Below the pieces are notes generated by a model. The model did not search any database. It saw only the letters and a list, made by a program, of their open reading frames with translations, and was not told the origin of the DNA. Shown here one piece after another: positions 1 through 6,619 of a stretch of DNA of 25,511 bases. Source of the DNA: DATBMY01 sp036554605 (GTDB taxonomy: Bacteria > Acidobacteriota > Blastocatellia > UBA7656). Position 1 is the first letter of the stretch. The number at the start of each line of letters is the position of its first letter. The stretch lies in NCBI GenBank assembly GCA_036554605.1, contig DATBMY010000072.1, positions 1 through 25,511 of the forward strand, read 5' to 3'. The translations under genes and the position numbers were made by a program.

Positions 1-806
1 AAATCCGACGTGAGGCGATCTGAGGATGAGCCATAGGTGATTCTCTGTTTTCTAGCATCGAGGCCGATCTCAGCATAACTGCGGCCGCGCACAATATCGT
101 ATTCATCAAGCTCGACGGTTACGTCTGCTTCCGGTTCGGGCGCTTGCTCAAACCAGCGCGAAGGCTTCCAATAATCCGGGGCAGCGCTCTCTTGCTCTTT
201 ACGAGTTGCCGCGGCATTAAATACTTCATGCAACAACCGCGAGAGGGCCTGCTGGTAGCCGTCACCGGCGCGGGCCCTGGCGGTGATGATGACATCGGGC
301 CTCAAAAGGCTGATAGCAGTAGAGAGCCGCGAGGATGCTTCCCGGTGACCCCACGAAGCAAGCACTTCATCGGCCGATTTGGAGGGACCCGAGTGGCGCA
401 GGTTCAAAAAGTACATATCGGCCCCTATAAGACGGGCCGAACCGAGCGCCTCTCTCGTCCTGAGCGCCCCAAGCTCATTTCCAAACCTGTCGGCCATCAA
501 TCCAGGCTCGGCCTCGCCGCGAGTAGCGAGCACTATAACGGCGCGAGCGCCGAGCTTTTTATGATAGTAGGCGAGTGTTCCGTCATCGATCTCGCCGGGG
601 GATGCGGCGACGCACATAACCGTGAATGGATTGGTCAACTCCCTCAAGGTCTGATCGAGCGCGACGATTCCACGCTCATCACCGGTAGGCCGGAGCACCC
701 CCTCGCTTATAAAAGACCCGGTCCCCGGCCATGCCGCCTTATTGGCGCTGGCCAGAATTACGAACGACATAAGCAAGACGAGAGCCTTTCTCTTTCCTTG
801 CATCAT
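1..806 (-). CDS. Secreted LmbE/PIG-L-like deacetylase family protein with degenerate metal site (partial, N-terminal part)
   Basis: About 268 residues are visible; the gene continues past the left edge. PIG-L/LmbE proteins are normally Zn-dependent N-deacetylases of amino sugars, and this long secreted form is common in soil bacteria. The start (ATG ATG at 806/803) is followed by KRK and a hydrophobic stretch, a signal peptide. The family block is recognisable: NPFTVMCVAASPGEIDDGTLAYYHKKLGA, broken here as NPFTVMCVAASPGEIDD + GTLAYYHKKLGA, then LATRGE and ELGALRTREA. Further on come RPDVIIT and the GRSYAEIG motif typical of the large subfamily. The usual HPDDE is replaced by SPGEID (residues 69-74), and the downstream His-rich DGHG..HQA-type motif reads GDGYQQA (181-187). 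The metal ligands therefore look lost. An alternative start at 830 (ATG) has no Shine-Dalgarno (SD) sequence; GAGG precedes 806/803. Family assignment is confident; lack of activity is inferred. Confidence 0.85.
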   Translation of the reverse strand, partial: MMQGKRKALVLLMSFVILASANKAAWPGTGSFISEGVLRPTGDERGIVALDQTLRELTNPFTVMCVAASPGEIDDGTLAYYHKKLGARAVIVLATRGEAEPGLMADRFGNELGALRTREALGSARLIGADMYFLNLRHSGPSKSADEVLASWGHREASSRLSTAISLLRPDVIITARARAGDGYQQALSRLLHEVFNAAATRKEQESAAPDYWKPSRWFEQAPEPEADVTVELDEYDIVRGRSYAEIGLDARKQRITYGSSSDRLTSD

Positions 807-898
807 ACCTCGATTAAACGCATCAATCATTCTGTCAGACTATTTTAACACTCAGATTCGGATGAGACAGCGGGCGTTTCGGTCAAGATGTAAGCTGG

Positions 899-939
899 CG
901 AAACAATGAGGCGCGCCATCGGATAAATGAAGGCGCGCC
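899..939 (-). terminator. Probable rho-independent terminator of the PEGA/TPR gene
   Basis: GGCGCGCC occurs at 909-916 and 931-938. Being self-complementary, the two copies form an 8-bp GC-only stem with a 14-nt loop. Read on the minus strand the hairpin is followed by TCATTGTTT. It lies about 40 bp past the stop codon of the gene ending at 977. The T run is interrupted, so this is probable rather than certain. Confidence 0.5.
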
Positions 940-976
940 CTGTTTGGAAACCTCGGGCGGGTGCTGATGGATGCGG

Positions 977-2263
977 TTATTTTTTGCGCTTATGCAGTTC
1001 CGCGATTATTTGTTCGACAGCGGCGTTCGCAAACATGTTGTTCAGGGGGTTCGCTTGAACGGCTTTCCTCAACTCCTCTTCCGCGCGGGCGGCGTCTGCC
1101 CTGTTCTTCGATTGGGAAGACTTTATGCCTGCGTGAAGGTGCGTCACCGCCGCGCTGGAATCGAGTTGCATAGCGCGCTCTATGTCCTTAAGGCCGGCTT
1201 TATCGCCGCGCGCGACGCGCGAAAGCCCGAGCCCGGCATGCGCGGATGCCAGATTAGAATTAAACTCAAGAGCTTTGCGATACGCGTCGATTGCTTCCTG
1301 GTGCTTTCCCTGTGCGCAAAGGGCCGTGCCGAGGGCCGAATGCGCATGGGCCCATCGAGGCTCTAGCTGGGCAGCCCGCGTCAGGTTGCTCTCGGCACCT
1401 GAAAAATCGCCGGCCGAAAGCAGCAATGCTCCCAGGTGGAATCTAGCCGGGGCGAATGATTCCTCTGCCGCCACCGATTTTTCAAGCTCCGCGCGCGCGG
1501 ATTGAGCCGTTGCCGTCGCATCAACCGCCGGCCCGGTGCCGCCTTCCGCGTGAGCCTCGCCGAGCATCACCATCGCTTTCAGGTATGCGGTCTCGGCTCG
1601 CGAGCGGGGAGTCTCCTTCAACGAGTTTGCCGTTTCGGCATTCTGGGAAGCTCGCGCCACCTCTTCTCGGGTGATGGAACGAGGGTCGGTGACGGAGCGG
1701 AAAAGCACCGGCTTTATCGAGTCGGAAAGCCGCGCCGCCAGAATGCCCTTGAGCGATGTAATATCCGGACGATTGGGAAAAGCCGCATCAAGGCGCTTTA
1801 CAACCTCGAGCGCGTTTGGTGTTTCCGGGCCGTTCAGCTTGCCGGCGGCGACCAGGGTATTAAATTCCTTAAGAAAATCGTCGAGTTTTGGCTCAAGCTT
1901 GAAGACAAGCGTAGGCGTCTGGTAGCCGGCGTCAAAACCGCGAAGCAAAGAGTTGTAGCCTTCTTTTCTTACCTCGACGGTGTAATTGCCCGCGGGTAGC
2001 TTGTCTATTTGAAACTTCCCTTCGGCATTGCTGGCGCCTCGCTCCTCGCCGTTGAGCAGGACGGTGCTTTCCGGCGGGTCCGTCAAAACCGTTAGGATCA
2101 CGGTCAGAGGCGTGACCCTGGGGGGCTGGTTACGCCGGGTAGTGGTCCCGCCCCTCTTTGTAGGGGCCTCTTCCTTCGGCCTGCCGGAAGGGTCTTGCGC
2201 GTGCGAGACCGGTATAACGGCAATCAATAGAATCAAACATGCAATAAACGTCTTGTGAAGCAT
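977..2263 (-). CDS. Secreted PEGA-domain and TPR-repeat protein
   Basis: 428 residues. There is an N-terminal signal peptide (hydrophobic residues 5-19, likely cleavage after SHA at 22). A low-complexity Pro/Arg/Thr linker follows, then a PEGA-type surface beta domain at about 57-124 (DPPESTVLLNGEERG, GKFQIDKLPAGNYTVEVRKEGY). A helical middle region leads to at least three tandem TPRs at about 271-304, 305-338 and 339-372, with a possible fourth to 410. PEGA domains are usually extracytoplasmic, and TPRs mediate protein contacts, so an exported or periplasmic scaffolding role is likely; no enzymatic motif is visible. The start is well supported: GAGGTG lies 6-7 nt before the ATG. Flanking gaps (about 170 bp to the LmbE-like gene, 208 bp to the next upstream gene) suggest a monocistronic unit. 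Confidence 0.88.
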   Translation of the reverse strand: MLHKTFIACLILLIAVIPVSHAQDPSGRPKEEAPTKRGGTTTRRNQPPRVTPLTVILTVLTDPPESTVLLNGEERGASNAEGKFQIDKLPAGNYTVEVRKEGYNSLLRGFDAGYQTPTLVFKLEPKLDDFLKEFNTLVAAGKLNGPETPNALEVVKRLDAAFPNRPDITSLKGILAARLSDSIKPVLFRSVTDPRSITREEVARASQNAETANSLKETPRSRAETAYLKAMVMLGEAHAEGGTGPAVDATATAQSARAELEKSVAAEESFAPARFHLGALLLSAGDFSGAESNLTRAAQLEPRWAHAHSALGTALCAQGKHQEAIDAYRKALEFNSNLASAHAGLGLSRVARGDKAGLKDIERAMQLDSSAAVTHLHAGIKSSQSKNRADAARAEEELRKAVQANPLNNMFANAAVEQIIAELHKRKK

Positions 2264-2282
2264 AATCCCACCTCGGTCGGTA

Positions 2283-2310
2283 ATTATATCTCAGCCGGGC
2301 AGCGCAATAA
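2283..2310 (-). promoter_or_regulatory. Candidate promoter of the PEGA/TPR gene
   Basis: On the minus strand a perfect TATAAT (2288-2283) is preceded, 16 nt away, by TTATTG (2310-2305). Initiation about 7 nt downstream would give a very short leader starting at the GAGGTG ribosome site. The -10 match is strong and the -35 match partial. Confidence 0.35.
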
Positions 2311-2471
2311 ACAATTCAGTTGCGCCCGCCCGACCCTGGCTCTTGGGGAGATTACGAATACGGGAGCAGTATGAAGGTCGATAGAGCAAAAAGTCACTGA
2401 AAAGTAACGAATGACGCTGGCCGCGCCGGTCAGCCCTCTTCGTTATTTATCGATTGGCGCGGGAGAGTGAG

Positions 2472-3509
2472 TCATTGAGCGCCCGGCCTCGGCCTTGTTT
2501 CCGGTATCGAAAGCTGTTCGCGAAGGGTCTGTTTGATTATATCCCTTGCCGCTATAAGCGAGTTGTCACTCGCATAAAACTGATCGCGCGGTAGCTCTTC
2601 AATTGAAACGAAGCGCGCTCCTAATGACTTGTACCACGCGAGCAGCTCGCCGAGCGAGTCGGCCATTAGCTGGTTCGCCTCGATCATCAGTATATGCTTG
2701 ATGTCGCGGCCTGCGACCTGCCGCGCGGCTTCGCGTGCCTTCAGGGTCTTGTCGAGGAGAAGCGACTTGAAGCTCTCCTTTATAAAATTGGCGCAGCTCT
2801 GATCCTGTCTCGACAACGCCGAGCAATATAACTGCGCGAACAGCCCGTCGCGCGAATCGATGGTCGCCGGGACCTCGAAGTAACCGCTCTTCTTCAAATA
2901 TGCCCTGATCTGGGCCATCTTCTGCGGATCGTCATCGAGCTTCAGGCCGGGGTAGCGGAAGAACTTCTGTTTGGCCGGGTTCTTTTGCCAGACCGGCGCA
3001 AGCACTTCGGTGTTGCGCGCCACGCTGGAAATGAACTCGTCGGCCGTACCCTTCTTCGCCTTGAAGCGGCCATAAGTCATGTTGCCGATGAGATTGCCGC
3101 TGCTCGCCCACTCTTCGAGCAGCGCCTGGTCAATCGAATGCCCGGCTATGAAGCTGACGGTCGGCGGCATCTGGTTCTGTTTGAGCGCGCCAAGAATCTT
3201 GTCAAAATTCTCTTTCCTGTGCTGGTCGAAGCAGGCATCGTCGCGGTCGTCCTCTTGCGCCGAGGGAGAAGATAAGATCATACGATTAATCGTCAGCACT
3301 ATCTCCATGCCTTCAAGCGGGCGGCTTGCCGATTCCGTGGGGAGCTTCCCTTTTGCTTTAAAGAAAGCGGCCATCTCCGGGATCGAGCTGCTAAGCTCGG
3401 ACTGGCATTTGGATATCGGCGGGGGTGACGTGTTGCTGCGCGTCGGAGCCGAGCAGCCCGTAATATATGTCATGAGCGCCATCAATAATAAAATCGTTAT
3501 TGCTTTCAT
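2472..3509 (-). CDS. Lipoprotein with degenerate polysaccharide deacetylase (NodB-like) fold
   Basis: 345 residues. The N-terminus is a lipoprotein signal with lipobox ITGC (Cys19). The body follows a polysaccharide deacetylase pattern: NFDKILGALKQNQMPPTVSF (101-120), ALLEEWASSGNLIGN (129-143), FFRYPG (183-188), GYFEVPATID (209-218), ILMIEANQL (273-281) and ARFVSIEEL near the C-terminus. In active members these positions carry TxDD, NHTxxH and LLHAN. Here they read LTINRM (72-77), GNMTYGRF (142-149) and MIEAN (275-279), so the catalytic Asp and all metal His are absent. It is probably a membrane-tethered non-catalytic glycan-binding or partner protein; that role is inferred. It lies 106 bp downstream of a GT9 gene in the same direction, which fits a surface-polysaccharide cluster. 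No clear SD precedes the ATG. Confidence 0.75.
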   Translation of the reverse strand: MKAITILLLMALMTYITGCSAPTRSNTSPPPISKCQSELSSSIPEMAAFFKAKGKLPTESASRPLEGMEIVLTINRMILSSPSAQEDDRDDACFDQHRKENFDKILGALKQNQMPPTVSFIAGHSIDQALLEEWASSGNLIGNMTYGRFKAKKGTADEFISSVARNTEVLAPVWQKNPAKQKFFRYPGLKLDDDPQKMAQIRAYLKKSGYFEVPATIDSRDGLFAQLYCSALSRQDQSCANFIKESFKSLLLDKTLKAREAARQVAGRDIKHILMIEANQLMADSLGELLAWYKSLGARFVSIEELPRDQFYASDNSLIAARDIIKQTLREQLSIPETRPRPGAQ

Positions 3510-3551
3510 ATATCTAATATATCCGTCAAAGTAGAATCCTGACTTCTATAA

Positions 3552-3581
3552 ATATTACCTCTGGGAGAAGCGAGATAACAA
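3552..3581 (-). promoter_or_regulatory. Possible internal promoter before the deacetylase-like gene
   Basis: On the minus strand TTGTTA (3581-3576) and TAATAT (3557-3552) are separated by 18 nt, about 42 bp upstream of the ATG at 3509. The match is partial, and it would allow expression independent of the glycosyltransferase genes. Confidence 0.28.
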
Positions 3582-3609
3582 AGGCCGGACATTCTACAGG
3601 CCCCCGGCC
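3577..3609 (-). terminator. Weak hairpin after the GT9 gene
   Basis: On the minus strand GGCCGG and CCGGCC (3609-3604 and 3588-3583) can pair around a 15-nt loop and are followed by TTTGTT. It begins about 7 bp after the GT9 stop codon. The stem is short and the T run imperfect, so it may be an attenuator rather than a full terminator. Confidence 0.3.
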
Positions 3610-3615
3610 AAATGA

Positions 3616-4827
3616 TCAAGCCTGCCCAAATCCGACCCGGCTCTCCTGCCCGGCCAAAGCGCCCTCGATTGCGTAAAATACCTCTTCCGTTCTTATAGTC
3701 ATTAGGCAATCGTGGTGAGGGCACAGGTGGACCTGCTCGTCTCCTTCGAGTTTGAAGCAGGGGCTGCACGGCAGCTCATGCCGTACTACGCTGTCGAGCG
3801 GGCCGAGCGGGGCCGTCCGCTTTATATCGGTCGGCCCATAAATGGCCACGACGGGAGTTCCTACCGCGCCCGCCGCGTGCATCAACCCGCTGTCGTTGCA
3901 AACCAGCAGATCGCATTTTTCTATCAGCGCGGCGACCTGCCTGACCGTAGTCTTGCCCGCCGCGACCGATACCCTTGGCCCGAGTCCGGAGGCCATCTGC
4001 TCGACCATAGCGATCTCCGAAGGCGATCCGAATAGCAGGAAGCACGCGCCGGGCATCTCGCTGAGCAACCGCTCGACTACCGCGCGGTAGCGCTCGACCG
4101 GCCACTGCTTCCAGCGCATAGTCACCGAAGTGCCCGGCTGCATGCCTATCAGTTTTCTGGCCGTGCCGAGACCATGGCTTTCGAGAAACTCTCTGGCGAA
4201 CCTGCGATCCGCCTCGGTCAGGTGAATAAAGGTTCTCGCCTCTCCAGGGGGTAAACTCTTTATGTTTATAGCACACACAAGATCGAGATATCGCTCTATC
4301 TCGTGTTGCTCTTCGCGCATCCGGACGGGGATGTTGAAGAGAAAGCTGTAGCGGCTGAAGCGCTCGGACCACCCCGGGCTTGTCACATGGCCGAGCCGGT
4401 AGGGCGCGCCGCTCGCTACTACGAGAAGCGCAAGCGGCCACGAGTGGCTGTGAAACTCATTTATCGTCAGATCGTACCGGGTATCTCTAATCTCCATGGC
4501 CCTGCGGGCCCACGCGCGAAAGCCGGCCGAGTACGGCAGGTTATATATGTTATCGAAGAAGCGCGCCCCGCCGAGCACTTCCTCGCATCCGGTGTTGTTG
4601 CCTACTTGAAGATCGATCCGCGCCGAGGGGAAATTCTCGCGCAGGAGCTTGAGCGCGGGCGTGTACATTATAAAATTGCCGAGGCCATGATAGGCGAAGA
4701 CAAGAATGCGATTGACCTTGCCGGCATCGAACGGCTGCGCGGGCGCGCTTGAAAGATAGACCTTCAACAGCGATTCCGCGGGCCTTCTGACAGCCTGTTT
4801 GATTATGTTTTTTATACCCGCCGACAT
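3616..4827 (-). CDS. Glycosyltransferase family 9 (heptosyltransferase-like)
   Basis: 403 residues with GT-B architecture. The N-terminal Rossmann half starts with ILVFAYHGLGNFIMYTPALKLL, seen here as ILVFAYHGLGN then FIMYTPALKLL, the GT9 acceptor-side signature (GLGD in classical members, GLGN here). The C-terminal half has GMQPGTSVTMRWKQWP, LLFGSPSE, and the nucleotide-sugar motif CNDSGLMHAAGAVGTPVVAI followed by YGPTD. GT9 enzymes transfer heptose or related sugars from ADP-activated donors onto lipopolysaccharide core or similar acceptors at the cytoplasmic face. A C-terminal Cys-rich stretch (CSPCF, CPHHDC) is common in this family. The acceptor sugar cannot be read from sequence. The gene starts 18 bp after the stop of the upstream GT-C-like gene, so the two are almost certainly cotranscribed. 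Confidence 0.9.
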   Translation of the reverse strand: MSAGIKNIIKQAVRRPAESLLKVYLSSAPAQPFDAGKVNRILVFAYHGLGNFIMYTPALKLLRENFPSARIDLQVGNNTGCEEVLGGARFFDNIYNLPYSAGFRAWARRAMEIRDTRYDLTINEFHSHSWPLALLVVASGAPYRLGHVTSPGWSERFSRYSFLFNIPVRMREEQHEIERYLDLVCAINIKSLPPGEARTFIHLTEADRRFAREFLESHGLGTARKLIGMQPGTSVTMRWKQWPVERYRAVVERLLSEMPGACFLLFGSPSEIAMVEQMASGLGPRVSVAAGKTTVRQVAALIEKCDLLVCNDSGLMHAAGAVGTPVVAIYGPTDIKRTAPLGPLDSVVRHELPCSPCFKLEGDEQVHLCPHHDCLMTIRTEEVFYAIEGALAGQESRVGFGQA

Positions 4828-4845
4828 TCCTTTGTTGCGCTCCGG

Positions 4846-6468
4846 CTACCTGTTTTGCTTGCGAACGTAATAGGTGAAGACGCGGCCCTCGCGTCTTTCA
4901 TAATCTTGCCCGACCCATTCCAGAAATGCGGAGCTTACCAGAGCATCGCGCTCGCTCGCCGTCTCTTCATCGTCGGCCTCCTCACCGCCTTTGAGCTGGC
5001 CCAGCTTCTTCATCCTATCGAGCACCACTACGGCGGGCCGCGCCGCCTTCATGCGATCTAGCCAACCTTGAAAGCCTCCTGCTTCAACCTGATCCAGATA
5101 CTGCGCTTTGCCGCGATCGAGCAGGAAATACTTGCTCGCGTTTGGGAGCCCCGCCAGCACCAGAACTTCCGTCCTGCCGTGAACGTAGATTTCATCGCCC
5201 GGCGCGAGCAGCCTGGCAATCTGCCGGGCCTCGGCTTTCTGGTCGGAAAGGGTCACGCCACCGCGGCCCGCCTTAATTACCTGGTATGAGGTGAAGGCGA
5301 GCGACAGAAGGCAGAAAACGGCCGTCCCGTACCCGGCGATCCTTTCCGCGTTGACCAGCCTTTTGCCGCGCGCGATTCGCTCCGCAATGAAATCAAGAAA
5401 TGATACAACGGCGAGCGCCGCGAAGATGGCAATGAATGGCAGAAGCGGTATCAGGTCCGCGCCTCCCTGAATATTAATCGTGCAGAATAGCAAATAGACG
5501 AGCGGGGCGATGAGTATCGCATGGCGCGGCGCGGACTCTTTCAAGGATCTAAATCCGTTGCGGGTCGCTTGCCTCACTTCGCACCATAAGAAAAAGAGAA
5601 CGCCCGGGATTGCCAGATAGAAATAGAAGCGGCTGTTGTGATATGTCCCCGCGAGCATTTTGGAGATGCGATTGAAGAAGCCCGAAATCGGGCGCATCTC
5701 GCCGGGAGCATAAACGGAGAGATTGAAATGAAGGCACCAGCGGTAGAATTCGCCGGTCGCTCCGGCCGCCCACAGGTAGGCCAGAAACAACAACAGCGGA
5801 AGGGCGGCCCCGGCCACAAGCCTCAGCCACGCCCGGTCGCGCAAGCCCGTGAAGTAGCGAGAGAGGGCAAGGCAGGCCGCGCCTAAAAAGAGGAGGCCGG
5901 GCTGCCAGCTGAGCGCCGAAAGCATGGCGGAAGATCCGGCAAGGAAGGGGCGGTTGCGCAAAGCGGCCCAAAGCGAGATGAGCCCCAACAGCACCATCGG
6001 CGTCTTTGGCTGTACGCCGCCGCCATTGAGTCGAGCGAAGGCCGTAAAGCCAAGCATCATTGCCGCCGCGAGCAAACCCACGCGGCGCGAGTCGAAGTAT
6101 TCGCGCGCAACCAGAAAAGTGAAGGCGACAGTAAGCGCGGCAAGCGCCATAAAGAGTATGCGGATGGCCAGCACATCACCGATGCCAAAAGGTTTTGCCG
6201 CGATTATAGCGGCCGCGCCGATGTACGCCGACAGCGGGGTCTTTATGTTAACGACGTCGCGGTAAGGGACTCCGCCGCGCGATATCACCTGCGAAAAGTA
6301 ATCCCAGTTAGCGCGGTCGCCCGTGCTCTGTTGAGCCCAGAATTGCGTCTGCGCGTATATGGCCGCGGCCACCAGCATAACAGCCCAGAACAGGTGCCGG
6401 TCGGTTACCCATAGCGCTCGACCCGCAAGCCGATGCTCCCACGCGCCTACAGTTCCCGTTGCCGTCAC
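4846..6468 (-). CDS. GT-C-type multi-pass membrane glycosyltransferase-like protein (downstream copy of a tandem pair)
   Basis: 540 residues, about 9-11 predicted hydrophobic helices in the first 390 residues, then a soluble C-terminal domain (EIYVHGRTEVLVLAG, YYVRK at the end). An acidic first loop, GDRANWDYFSQVISRGG, followed by PYRDVVNIKTPLSAY, is the arrangement seen in GT-C enzymes such as the PMT/ArnT group, which use polyprenyl-phosphate sugars and act outside the membrane. A paralogue lies immediately upstream (6620-8206), sharing blocks of near-identical DNA. The start is GTG at 6468; the next in-frame upstream codons are GGC, ATA and then a TAA stop. An AAAGGAG sits 12 nt before the GTG. 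The sugar and acceptor are unknown. Family-level assignment is reasonably sure; the exact GT family is not. Confidence 0.78.
   Translation of the reverse strand: MTATGTVGAWEHRLAGRALWVTDRHLFWAVMLVAAAIYAQTQFWAQQSTGDRANWDYFSQVISRGGVPYRDVVNIKTPLSAYIGAAAIIAAKPFGIGDVLAIRILFMALAALTVAFTFLVAREYFDSRRVGLLAAAMMLGFTAFARLNGGGVQPKTPMVLLGLISLWAALRNRPFLAGSSAMLSALSWQPGLLFLGAACLALSRYFTGLRDRAWLRLVAGAALPLLLFLAYLWAAGATGEFYRWCLHFNLSVYAPGEMRPISGFFNRISKMLAGTYHNSRFYFYLAIPGVLFFLWCEVRQATRNGFRSLKESAPRHAILIAPLVYLLFCTINIQGGADLIPLLPFIAIFAALAVVSFLDFIAERIARGKRLVNAERIAGYGTAVFCLLSLAFTSYQVIKAGRGGVTLSDQKAEARQIARLLAPGDEIYVHGRTEVLVLAGLPNASKYFLLDRGKAQYLDQVEAGGFQGWLDRMKAARPAVVVLDRMKKLGQLKGGEEADDEETASERDALVSSAFLEWVGQDYERREGRVFTYYVRKQNR
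5710..6018. repeat. Near-identical block shared with 7421-7729 (copy A, block 1)
   Basis: Aligning the two GT-C-like genes at a constant offset of 1711 bp, this 309-bp stretch matches 7421-7729 with about a dozen mismatches counted by eye. The similarity drops abruptly just after the shared CGTCTTTGGCTGTACGCC at 6018. It encodes the segment from VQPKTPMVLL to about NLSVYAP. Confidence 0.9.
6206..6321. repeat. Near-identical block shared with 7917-8032 (copy A, block 2)
   Basis: This 116-bp stretch matches 7917-8032 at the same 1711-bp offset with one mismatch seen by eye. It encodes the first-loop segment from GDRANWDY to about SAYIGAAAI. The 187 bp separating it from block 1 is clearly diverged. 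Confidence 0.9.
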
Positions 6469-6487
6469 GCCTATTTATGGCTCCTTT
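6468..6487 (-). promoter_or_regulatory. Ribosome binding site with unusual spacing before the GTG start
   Basis: On the minus strand AAAGGAG (6487-6481) lies 12 nt before GTG at 6468 and 6 nt before an in-frame ATA (6474-6472). The TAA just before the ATA rules out any earlier start. GTG at long spacing is the conventional choice; ATA would have ideal spacing but is a very rare initiator. Confidence 0.5.
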
Positions 6488-6619
6488 GAATCAGAAGGGG
6501 CAGCCCTTGAGTTGACACCAACGGGACAAGCCCCGCCCCTACGATTATTCTACAGAGATTCAAGTCTACTATCTCGATTCTGATGGTCGCAAATTAAAGA
6601 TAAGTGATAAGAAAGCTGA

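Noticed and set aside
144..848. 234-residue plus-strand frame at the left edge
   Set aside because: It is antisense to the LmbE-like gene, has no family resemblance and low-quality composition; the minus frame shows clear PIG-L motifs.
6521..6543. GGGACAAGCCCCGCCCCTACG-like segment between the two GT-C-like genes
   Set aside because: It resembles dispersed intergenic repeat fragments seen in various genomes, but only one copy is in the window and no repeat structure can be shown here.
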